A stretch of 34,630 bases of DNA, from the NCBI GenBank assembly GCA_945827525.1, contig CALZPA010000007.1, positions 1-34,630 on the forward strand. Reading direction: 5' to 3'. Below the pieces are notes generated by a model that saw only the letters and a list, made by a program, of their open reading frames with translations, did not search any database and had not been told where the DNA came from. Made by a program: the position numbers and the translations under genes. Every line of letters begins with the position of its first letter. The first letter of the stretch is position 1. Below, in pieces: positions 7,801 to 13,951 of this stretch. Origin of the DNA: an uncultured Lentisphaeria bacterium. GTDB taxonomy: Bacteria > Verrucomicrobiota > Lentisphaeria > Oligosphaerales > Oligosphaeraceae.

Positions 7801-9878
7801 AGCTCGCCCCCATCCCCGACCACATCGTCAAGGCGCAGCTCCTCGACATCCGCAACCGCTCCAACGGCCGCATCACCAGCATCGAGGTGACCAAGCCGCT
7901 CGGCGCCGCCTCCGTCGGCCAGACCTTCCTCTGCCGCATCCACACGGTCGACGGCCCGAAGGAGGGCGTCGAGTGCGCCATCAAGCTGCTCCGTCCCGAC
8001 GTCGCGAACCGCCTCAAGCGCGAGGTCGGCATCTTCACGGAGGCCGCCGAGTCCATCCCCGGCATGAAGAACACGTTTGCCGGGCAGCTGGCGCGCATCC
8101 AGGAGGAGCTGGACCTGACCGTCGAGGCGCGCAACGTCCATGCCGGCGCCGTCTACAACGAGGTGTTCAGCGACGTCTCCAGTATGCGTGTGAGTTCCCT
8201 GGTCGAGCCCACGACCACCGCGCTGGTGCTGGAGAAGGCGCCGGGCGAGACGGTCGACCGCTACCTGGACGACGTCAGGCAGCAGGTCAAGGAGGCGCTG
8301 TTGCCCATCTGGTTCAGGGGCGCCGACGGCAGTCCGCAGGGCACGGATGATGAGCCCATCCTGGACAGCCCGAGGCCGGAGGACTACTGCCATGTCTATG
8401 ACCAACTGACGAAGCTGTACGACCAGGTGCTGGCACGCCAGCGCCATCTGGTGAACCTGGCGAACCGCTGGGTCACGGAGGGCCTCTACCAGAGCGGCTT
8501 CTACCATGGCGACCTGCACGCCGGCAACGTCATGGTGACCGAGCATGGCGCCACGGTCATCGACTTCGGCAACGCCACGCGCCTCACCGAGACGCAGCAG
8601 GTCGAGATCACCCGGATGTGCGCGGCGGCCTCCATCAAGAAGGCGTCCACGTTCTGCGACTCGTTCTACAGCCTGCTCTCGCCCGAGGGCAAGCGCGAGT
8701 ACGGCCAGCGTCAGGCTCAGTTCCGCGCCGTCGTCGAGCGCGTCTTCAGCATGGGAACGATCAAGGAGACGGGACAGCGCATTGCCGTGGCCCTCAACGA
8801 GGCGCAGAAGCTGGGGCTGGAGCTGCCCGGCCCCATCTTCAACTTCTCGCAGTGCCAGATGCGCCTGCAGAACACCATCAAGGCCATGAACGACACCATG
8901 GACTTCCTCAAGGCCAAGATGAAGCAGGTCGCAGAGTCCCAGTTCTACGCCAGCCGCAACACCGACTCCCTCTCGCAGGATATGGTCACCGCCGAGGAGC
9001 AGTGGCAGCGCCTCGAGGCCCTCATACGGACTGGCACGCCCGCCGCCCTGCGCGACACACGCCCCCTGTACAACTTCATGACCGGCCCCGACACTGGCAC
9101 CCTCGGTGTTCTCTCCCTGCTCGAGCTGCGCGCCAAAAAGCTCCAGGAGGGCGACACCAAGCAGGCCAAGGTCTATGAGAGGCAGGCCGAGGATGTGTTC
9201 ATGACCTCCATCGCGCGTCCTGAGCAAGGCGGCTGGCTGGTCTCCCTGCTGGAGTTGCCGCCCGAGGAGGGCATCGCCGCGTTCGCGGCGCACATCAAGC
9301 CCTTCCGACCGTATTTGGAGCTGTGCAGCCGCACATGCAATCTGGTCATCAAGGTGCGCGATGCCGTGGAGAGGAGGCGTCCCGCCGAGGAGATTGACGC
9401 GCTGCTGACCCAGCTCCGTCCCCTGTTCGTGGAGGCCTACGAGATGCGCTACCGGCTGGACGAGAAGAGCATCCCCGGCGGTATCTTCCATGATCTCCGC
9501 GACCTCTCCGAGGAGGGTGTCCGGAACTTCGAGGCCCGCGCCCGCGTCATGTTCGAGGGCGACGACGGCGCCGAGCTGCGCCGGCTCTACGATGACCTTC
9601 GGCTCGCGCAGAACTCCGAGGCCACCACGCCTGAGGAGATCGCCCAGCGCGAGGACACCTTCTTCAACGCCTACATCCGCAAGCTGCGCCGGGCCACCGA
9701 CCAGCTCGACCGCAACCTGGGCAGGAATGGCAGCCGCCCCGAGAACGGCACCTTCTTCAGCGCCATGACCGATGTCCTCAGCGCCAACGCCAAGGTCGCA
9801 CTCGGGCGCATCGGCTGGTTCACCGCCTTCGTCCACCGCAACGACTTCGACGACGACAGCAGCAATAGCGGCAACTGA
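4848..9878 (+). CDS. Large ABC1/UbiB-type kinase-domain protein, candidate type III effector
   Basis: The 1676-residue protein has no signal peptide and no obvious membrane segment. Residues 1-950 are mainly helical and charged, with no family I recognise, and include a Pro-rich linker at about 716-735. Residues about 950-1300 carry ABC1/UbiB/AarF kinase landmarks in order: A-rich loop GAASVGQ (1019-1025), Lys in CAIKLL (K1046), the ExD-type motif E1087-L-D1089 followed by E1093-A-R-N1096, catalytic loop HGDLHAGN (1220-1227) and DFG (1239-1241). The usual KxGQ element appears as K961-L-L-Q964, lacking the Gly. Typical UbiB proteins are about 550 residues with C-terminal membrane helices; those helices are absent here, and about 430 further helical residues follow. 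The next gene is a CesT-like secretion chaperone, so I infer a translocated effector kinase or ATPase. Domain call is strong; effector role is inference. Alternative: a cytoplasmic giant UbiB-like protein. Confidence 0.8.
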   Translation: MPNSPIDQLRFSNFEAMVGTYNRGQVSYDAESGALKKINHHFISRSPGRTSAENYAVREQFLKVVTDRLGDRATKDYMAIIRHDLGLDQDRADRQALPLSRRTIQAIVTDVNRRVSTTANTIEAGRGASPRDHALATAAVGLFGGDASRQSLDTLTHPSDAKRSELRSRLQAIVKEAVANGAAPLKLSRSQLDNLINTNVLTLSDRVYQDLQKICTGVASLNGGKVADFNELARDTRLQTLLAAEHIRRLAGGESGEAVAEERLNRLVLDAMFGQAGKPELLQGYQRVIEPSLAQFAGAKEKAVWQRLDAHLGTHQLPADEQTRLADGVNTIIRLSGLFKEMSELLRLSLRGGLDGGQVERLTTIGNQIHAILTPMGHDAEAQEHLQNLQQARQLLRGTHLDAGLEHIFQSLAGGFSYENTLIEIGNQTLVRDSSRGEVPVSRLADEWKKPVEQPKPGLMSFFRDRFGGLFGAKSAEPSRPKMPTAEEINAVTVDMRGQTRTNASLLLAERFVSELVSTAKPLSQQPDMLSLAREVRELAQALRGFSPKTYQLAEVSLGGERVVLLQHEDGTLNAVLGHKTLPLPYLALELAEQLELDMARQPELYGHEGQLEAYRNCPVPGERMPAADRARCRQVCITLLTTTTRLSAADVENLSLHDLHERVGMLLDGTLTEDQLVAYLGEVELPERINGEEALQMLEALGQLEAEEVDQIVKMPPPPQPEPDAMTPPPKQQRLQNFIADLLYGSDTWRHDQTYQKPAVHIKETISAYSDILAEVLRDRSLLQPLPQEAREGLNAALDEMLEQLLPSDKREALDSMTPQLLSGTIKAVLMLKGEDDEMLTAIAARLDEVAARACETIQETITGQLRDILGIEEGGEPEEPVSLDDWLAQNATDLDSSGTGRFLSTVLSTYFTRMKPIDQRAMLASAMRNNLNFPDPESIEAKAHLLGSALKGAGPLLQKLLQGLPTDKMPKAFAEAFKDMKSKLAPIPDHIVKAQLLDIRNRSNGRITSIEVTKPLGAASVGQTFLCRIHTVDGPKEGVECAIKLLRPDVANRLKREVGIFTEAAESIPGMKNTFAGQLARIQEELDLTVEARNVHAGAVYNEVFSDVSSMRVSSLVEPTTTALVLEKAPGETVDRYLDDVRQQVKEALLPIWFRGADGSPQGTDDEPILDSPRPEDYCHVYDQLTKLYDQVLARQRHLVNLANRWVTEGLYQSGFYHGDLHAGNVMVTEHGATVIDFGNATRLTETQQVEITRMCAAASIKKASTFCDSFYSLLSPEGKREYGQRQAQFRAVVERVFSMGTIKETGQRIAVALNEAQKLGLELPGPIFNFSQCQMRLQNTIKAMNDTMDFLKAKMKQVAESQFYASRNTDSLSQDMVTAEEQWQRLEALIRTGTPAALRDTRPLYNFMTGPDTGTLGVLSLLELRAKKLQEGDTKQAKVYERQAEDVFMTSIARPEQGGWLVSLLELPPEEGIAAFAAHIKPFRPYLELCSRTCNLVIKVRDAVERRRPAEEIDALLTQLRPLFVEAYEMRYRLDEKSIPGGIFHDLRDLSEEGVRNFEARARVMFEGDDGAELRRLYDDLRLAQNSEATTPEEIAQREDTFFNAYIRKLRRATDQLDRNLGRNGSRPENGTFFSAMTDVLSANAKVALGRIGWFTAFVHRNDFDDDSSNSGN

Positions 9879-9888
9879 GCCAGGTCCC

Positions 9889-9925
9889 ATCGTGGCGGGC
9901 CGCCTGAAGAGGCGCCCGCCACGAT
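9889..9925 (+). terminator. Stable hairpin between effector-like gene and chaperone
   Basis: A perfect 12-bp inverted repeat (9889-9900 with 9914-9925) encloses a 13-nt loop that can itself pair CGCC with GGCG. No T-tract follows, so it is an imperfect terminator at best. It may be an attenuator or an RNA-stability element that sets the ratio of the large protein to the small chaperone. Confidence 0.5.
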
Positions 9926-9975
9926 GCCTTTCACCGCCACCTTCCCCTCATTCACAGAACCTCCCAGAAATCCCT

Positions 9976-10464
9976 ATGATGACCTTCGATGAACTGCTGA
10001 AGGCGTTGGGCGACCAGCTCGGCGTCGAATTGCCCCAGGATGACGGCACCTGTGCCCTGCAGGTCGATGGCATGGACATCACCATCCATCACCTCGCCCA
10101 GGTCGACCTCCTGCTCATGGACGCTGAAGTCGGCGCCCCGCCGCCCCAGGGACTCGACGGACTCCATCAGGCCATGCTCAACGCCAACTACCTCCATGCC
10201 GGCACCGGCGCCGCGACCATCTCCCGCAGAGCCGACGACGGCATCTACCATCTCCAGCAGACGGACTGGCTCGGACGACTCGACGGCGCGACGTTCGCCG
10301 ACACTCTCGAACGCTTCATCGACACCCTCGAAATGTGGCGCCGACTCCTCGCCGACTACCGCGAGCACAACTCCGGGGACGAGGCGGAGACGCCGCACCC
10401 GGACACCGACCCTCTGGCGCCCGCCGACCTCGGCGCCTACTCCAGCGGGTTCCTCCGCGTCTGA
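9976..10464 (+). CDS. CesT-like type III secretion chaperone
   Basis: The 162-residue acidic protein matches the CesT/SycE-type chaperone pattern: an N-terminal helix FDELLKALGDQLGVEL, a strand segment with a Cys-containing turn then the repeated strands around GMDITIHHLAQ and DLLLMDAEVG, a central helix LLN-type segment (HQAMLNANYLHAG), a strand GAATISRR and a C-terminal helix ending in EMWRRLLADY. Such dimers hold an effector's N-terminal segment for type III export, and are usually encoded beside their client. The client here would be the kinase-domain protein 97 bases upstream. I chose ATG 9976 (or the adjacent 9979) because the fold begins there; the frame stays open further upstream but encodes low-complexity Pro/Ser sequence overlapping the previous gene. 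No clear Shine-Dalgarno precedes it. The tail (about 133-162) is Asp/Glu/Pro-rich and probably disordered. Confidence 0.72.
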   Translation: MMTFDELLKALGDQLGVELPQDDGTCALQVDGMDITIHHLAQVDLLLMDAEVGAPPPQGLDGLHQAMLNANYLHAGTGAATISRRADDGIYHLQQTDWLGRLDGATFADTLERFIDTLEMWRRLLADYREHNSGDEAETPHPDTDPLAPADLGAYSSGFLRV

Positions 10465-10486
10465 GCGAGCCATCTGAAACAAATCC

Positions 10487-10522
10487 GCGGCCTGTCCCGG
10501 CGGCGCCCGCCGCCGGGCGGAG
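10487..10522 (+). repeat. Short intergenic palindromic repeat, copy 1
   Basis: The element begins GCGGCCTGTCCCG and contains a perfect 10-bp inverted repeat (10496-10505 with 10508-10517). A close relative with the same 13 leading bases lies at 20747-20783. It has no T-tract, so it resembles a REP-type element or decayed terminator more than an active intrinsic terminator. Confidence 0.6.
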
Positions 10523-10556
10523 ACGTTCACGACTGGGCGAAAAAGGAGAGCCAATC

Positions 10557-12017
10557 ATGCTGGATCGACTGACACTGGAGGACTGGAAGGGCGAGACGTA
10601 TGCGCCACTGCATCGCGTGGGCCATGTTCGCGCGAGACATTCGGCGGAGATAGCGTCGTCGCCGATAGGGATTGGGTTCGAGAAGCTGGACCGCTTTGCG
10701 TTTGACCCGTCGGAGGTCTACGACTGGGTGGCTCAGGCGGGCGTGAAGTGGGCCCGCATCCAGTCGGGCTGGTCGCGCACGGAGACCGAGCCGGGCGTCT
10801 ACCACTGGGAATGGCTCGACGACGTGGTGGACAGTCTGCTTCGCCGTGGCGTCCAGCCCTGGATCTGCCTCTGCTACGGCAATGGCCTCTACGACGAGCT
10901 GGCCGCCAAGATGTTCGGCGCGACGGGCTATCCGCCCATCCGCACGGACGAGCAGCGCACGGCGTGGCGGCGCTACGTCACGGCGCTGGTCCGCCGCTAC
11001 GCGGGCGACGGGCGCGTCCGCTGGTTCGAGGTCTGGAACGAGGCGGACGGCATCTGGAGCTGGAAGACCGGCGTCAACGGGGCGGAGTACGGCGAGTTCG
11101 TCAAGGAGACGGCGGCCGCCATCCGCGCGGGAGCGCCGGAGGCGAAGGTCATTGGCGGCGCGACGTGGTGCGGCGGGTACCAGTGGCTCAACGATGTCTT
11201 CGCCACCGGCGCGGCCTCCGTCATGGACGCGCTCTCCTTCCACGCCTACGAGCCGGACGAGACGGCGCAGTATGAGCGGATGCGCGCCCTGCGCCGGCTC
11301 TGCGACCACTACCATCCGTCGCTGCCGCTCATCCAGGGCGAGACGGGGACGCAGTCGCGCTCCGACGGCCATGGGGCGCTCCGCGGCTGCGCCTGGACGC
11401 CGGTCCGTCAGGCGAAGTATCTGTCCCGGCATCTGGTGTCGCACCTGCTGCACGGGGTGATGTTCACGTCCTACTTCTGCTGTCTGGACCTCATCGAGAG
11501 CCTGGGCAGCCCGTCGTCCGAGCATGTGGGCTACTTTGGCGTGCTCAGCGGCCAGTTCAACGACCGCAACCAGGCGGTCGGCCCCTACACGCCGAAGCCG
11601 TCCTTCCGCACGCTGCAGACGCTGGCCTCCGTCTTCGGCACCCCCTATCGCCTGGCCGACCGCCCCCACTACTTCCGGCGCACCGCGTCCGCGCGCCTGA
11701 ACCGCCAGCAGGATCATGTGGAGGACATCGTGAAGGGCTGCCTCACGCATGAGGACGGCTCGTTCGGCATCGTCTACTGGTGTCCGACGCCGGTGCTCTC
11801 CACCAGCTACGACGCAACCACCACGCTGGAGCTGCTTCATGCGGAGGGCCAGCGGCTCATGCTCGTCGACCTCCTGGACGGCGGCGTCCACGAGCTGCCG
11901 GAGTCCTGCCGCGAGACGCTGGGGCACGGGCTCACCCTGCTGAAGGAGCTGCCGCTGCGCGACTATCCGCTCCTGCTCACCGTCGGCGACTTCGTGCAGT
12001 GGGAGCGTGAGCGCTGA
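10557..12017 (+). CDS. GH39-like clan GH-A glycoside hydrolase
   Basis: The 486-residue (beta/alpha)8 protein shows WFEVWNEADGIW with likely acid/base E162, and LPLIQGETG with likely nucleophile E262. The segment KWARIQSGWSRTETEPG fits the early barrel strands of GH39/GH5-like enzymes. Residues after about 400 probably form the small accessory beta domain. There is no signal peptide, so it probably acts on imported oligosaccharides in the cytoplasm. ATG 10557 is chosen over upstream in-frame sequence because AGGAG (10544-10548) sits 8 bases ahead of it. The aldolase gene follows 41 bases after the stop, suggesting an operon for degrading a sugar and the 2-keto-3-deoxy acid derived from it. 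Precise family and substrate remain uncertain. Confidence 0.78.
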   Translation: MLDRLTLEDWKGETYAPLHRVGHVRARHSAEIASSPIGIGFEKLDRFAFDPSEVYDWVAQAGVKWARIQSGWSRTETEPGVYHWEWLDDVVDSLLRRGVQPWICLCYGNGLYDELAAKMFGATGYPPIRTDEQRTAWRRYVTALVRRYAGDGRVRWFEVWNEADGIWSWKTGVNGAEYGEFVKETAAAIRAGAPEAKVIGGATWCGGYQWLNDVFATGAASVMDALSFHAYEPDETAQYERMRALRRLCDHYHPSLPLIQGETGTQSRSDGHGALRGCAWTPVRQAKYLSRHLVSHLLHGVMFTSYFCCLDLIESLGSPSSEHVGYFGVLSGQFNDRNQAVGPYTPKPSFRTLQTLASVFGTPYRLADRPHYFRRTASARLNRQQDHVEDIVKGCLTHEDGSFGIVYWCPTPVLSTSYDATTTLELLHAEGQRLMLVDLLDGGVHELPESCRETLGHGLTLLKELPLRDYPLLLTVGDFVQWERER

Positions 12018-12058
12018 CCACCGACAACCTGGACATCAACGAGAAAGGATACGTCACG

Positions 12059-12826
12059 ATGCGCATCAACCATCTGGAGACGTTCAAGGAGAAGATAGCC
12101 TCGGGCCGGACGGCGCTGGGGACGATGCTGACCTCCTATGACCCCGCCCTGACGGAGCTGGCCGCCGACTGCGGCATGGACTTCGTCTGGATAGACATGG
12201 AGCATTCGCCTCTCACGGTGCCGCAGGTGATGACGATGGTCATGGCGCTGCGCGGCACGGAGTGCGCCCCGTTCGTCCGCGTGCCGTGGAATGTCCCGTG
12301 GCTGCTCAAGCCCGTCCTGGATCTGGCGCCGGCCGGCGTCATCGTGCCCATGGTCAACGACCGCGAGGCCGCGGAGCGCGCTGTCCGAGCCTGCCGCTAT
12401 CCGAGCGAGGGCGGCGAGCGCGGCTTTGCCACCCGCCGACAGACCGGCTTCGGCGCTATGCCCCTCGACGAGTATCTCGGGCATTCCCGCCACGACCCCA
12501 TGGTCATCGTCCAGATCGAGCACCGCGAGGCCGTCGAGCACATCGACGACATCCTCCAGGTCGAGGGCGTCGACAGCATCTGCATCGGCCCCTTCGACCT
12601 CTCCTCCTCCTACGGCAAGACCGGACGCTTCGACGACCCCGAGGTCATCGCCGCCATCGACACCGTCCGCGAACGGACTCTCGCCGCCGGCAAGCTGCTC
12701 GGAGGCTTCTGCGCCAACCACGCCTTCTGGGGGACGCGCCGGATGCACTGGAAGACTGTCTCCTGCGACACCGACCTGCTGGCCGAGGCCTACCGCGCCC
12801 AGCTGCGGAAATTCGGCGGCGCGTAG
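12059..12826 (+). CDS. HpcH/HpaI-family aldolase (2-keto-3-deoxy sugar acid type)
   Basis: The 255-residue length is typical for class II pyruvate aldolases such as 2-dehydro-3-deoxyglucarate or 2-keto-3-deoxy-L-rhamnonate aldolase. Visible family signatures are WIDMEHSPLT, VRVPWN, GVIVPMVN, YPSEGGERG, VQIEHREAVEHID (metal-binding Glu) and GPFDLSSSYG (metal-binding Asp). The enzyme would split a 2-keto-3-deoxy acid into pyruvate and an aldehyde. The AAAGGA before ATG 12059 supports the start. It pairs with the upstream glycoside hydrolase, so a uronic or aldonic acid from that glycan is a plausible substrate; this is inferred from context only. The gene converges on the methyltransferase with only 10 bases between stops. 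Confidence 0.85.
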   Translation: MRINHLETFKEKIASGRTALGTMLTSYDPALTELAADCGMDFVWIDMEHSPLTVPQVMTMVMALRGTECAPFVRVPWNVPWLLKPVLDLAPAGVIVPMVNDREAAERAVRACRYPSEGGERGFATRRQTGFGAMPLDEYLGHSRHDPMVIVQIEHREAVEHIDDILQVEGVDSICIGPFDLSSSYGKTGRFDDPEVIAAIDTVRERTLAAGKLLGGFCANHAFWGTRRMHWKTVSCDTDLLAEAYRAQLRKFGGA

Positions 12827-12836
12827 GCTGGCTGGC

Positions 12837-13682
12837 TCAGATGCTCCGGGAGTCGGCGACGGCGCCGGTGTCCCGGACGATGCCGGCGGCGAGTCGCTGC
12901 CGCAGGACCTCGTAGAGGAGGAGCGTGGTGGCGGTGGCGACGTTGAGGGAGTCCGCCTCGCCCATCATGGGGAGCCGCACCTGGATGTCGGCCTCGTCCA
13001 TCCAGAGCTGGGACAGGCCGAACTGCTCGGCGCCGACGACGATGGCAAGCGGGACGGTCATGTCGACGTCCGTGTAGAGGTGGTCGGTGTGGGGCGTGGC
13101 GGCCAGGATGTGGATGCCCTTGCGCCGGAGCCAGCGCAGCGTCTCCTGGCTGGAGGCCTCGGCGATGTTGAGCGTGAAGAGGTTGCCGGTGCTGGCGCGG
13201 ACGACGTTCGGGTTGTAGAGGTCGGTGCGCGGGTCGCAGACGACGAGGCCGTCGACGCCGGCGGCGTCCGAGGAGCGCATCATGGTGCCGAGGTTGCCGG
13301 GCTTCTCGATCTGCTCGGCGACGAGGAAGAAGGGCGGCCGCTCGCCCTGCGGCAGGCGGTCCAGGCCATGGTGTATCTGCGGGCCGATGCCGAGAAGGCC
13401 CTCGGGGCGGTCGCGGTACGCCATCTTGACGAACGCCTCGCGGCCGACCTGGAACAGCCTGGCGCCGCGGCGGCATATCTCCGCGATGAGCGCCGGCTCG
13501 TTCGAGCCCTGGAACAGCTCGGGGCAGATGAACAGCTCCTCCACCGGATAGTGGCCGGCCATCGCCCGCGTCAGCGCCCGGAAGCCCTCGATCAGCACCT
13601 TCTGCGAGGCGTCCCGGTCACGGCGGTCCCGCCATTTGGCCACCTGCTTCACCTTCGGGTTCTGAAGGCTGCTCAACAACAC
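12837..13682 (-). CDS. SpoU/TrmH-family RNA 2'-O-methyltransferase
   Basis: The protein begins with the substrate-binding pattern SSLQNPKVKQVAKWRDRR and KVLIEGFRAL, then has the trefoil-knot methyltransferase motifs: EKPGNLGTMMRSSDAAG (motif 1), IVVGAEQFGLS (motif 2) and LPMMGEADSLNVATA (motif 3). It would methylate a ribose 2'-OH of rRNA or tRNA using SAM; the target nucleoside is not predictable. The frame is open to 13814, but I prefer a start at GTG 13682 or the adjacent TTG codons 13679 and 13676. These follow AGGAG at 13689-13685, and the family's conserved N-terminus starts there. The protein is then about 280 residues. It is the only minus-strand gene in the window and diverges from the radical SAM gene. 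Confidence 0.85.
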   Translation of the reverse strand: MLLSSLQNPKVKQVAKWRDRRDRDASQKVLIEGFRALTRAMAGHYPVEELFICPELFQGSNEPALIAEICRRGARLFQVGREAFVKMAYRDRPEGLLGIGPQIHHGLDRLPQGERPPFFLVAEQIEKPGNLGTMMRSSDAAGVDGLVVCDPRTDLYNPNVVRASTGNLFTLNIAEASSQETLRWLRRKGIHILAATPHTDHLYTDVDMTVPLAIVVGAEQFGLSQLWMDEADIQVRLPMMGEADSLNVATATTLLLYEVLRQRLAAGIVRDTGAVADSRSI

Positions 13683-13790
13683 TGCTCCTGGATAGTCCAA
13701 CGCCTCTGCTCCTGTCTTGGGGTCCCTGTGTCTGAACGGCGGCGCCGGCCTCACGGCCATGCCCCCTTCGGGCGGCCACGCCGGCATCCC

Positions 13791-13820
13791 CACTAATATA
13801 AAAGCGGGCGCCACGCCCGC
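13791..13820 (-). terminator. Terminator-like hairpin and AT-rich box upstream of the methyltransferase
   Basis: Read on the minus strand, a 7-bp GC stem with a 3-nt loop (13820-13804) is followed by TTTTATATTA. This has the form of an intrinsic terminator pointing toward the methyltransferase, or of a promoter -10 region overlapping a palindrome. It lies in the divergent spacer, so it could block transcription arriving from the right or attenuate a leader. On the plus strand no T-tract follows the hairpin. Confidence 0.4.
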
Positions 13821-13951
13821 AAGTGCGCCGCCCTCGCCAAAAATCGCCGACGCCGACCGCGAAAGACGCCTCCACAGGCTATATTACAGCCCTGAACCAG
13901 GACAGACGCCCCAGACCACACAGCAGAGCAATAGCAGGAGGAAGCACGGCA

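Noticed and set aside
4857-9890. 1677-codon open frame on the minus strand
   Set aside because: It is antisense to the kinase-domain gene. Its Leu/Val/Asp/Gly-rich translation contains no family motif; it reflects high-GC codons read backwards.
12291-13796. 501-codon plus-strand frame spanning the aldolase end and the methyltransferase
   Set aside because: It overlaps two well-supported genes out of frame, and its protein sequence is low-complexity.
13683-13814. N-terminal extension of the methyltransferase from 13814
   Set aside because: The extra residues overlap a hairpin and an AT-rich box and do not match the family. The conserved N-terminus begins right after AGGAG at 13689-13685.
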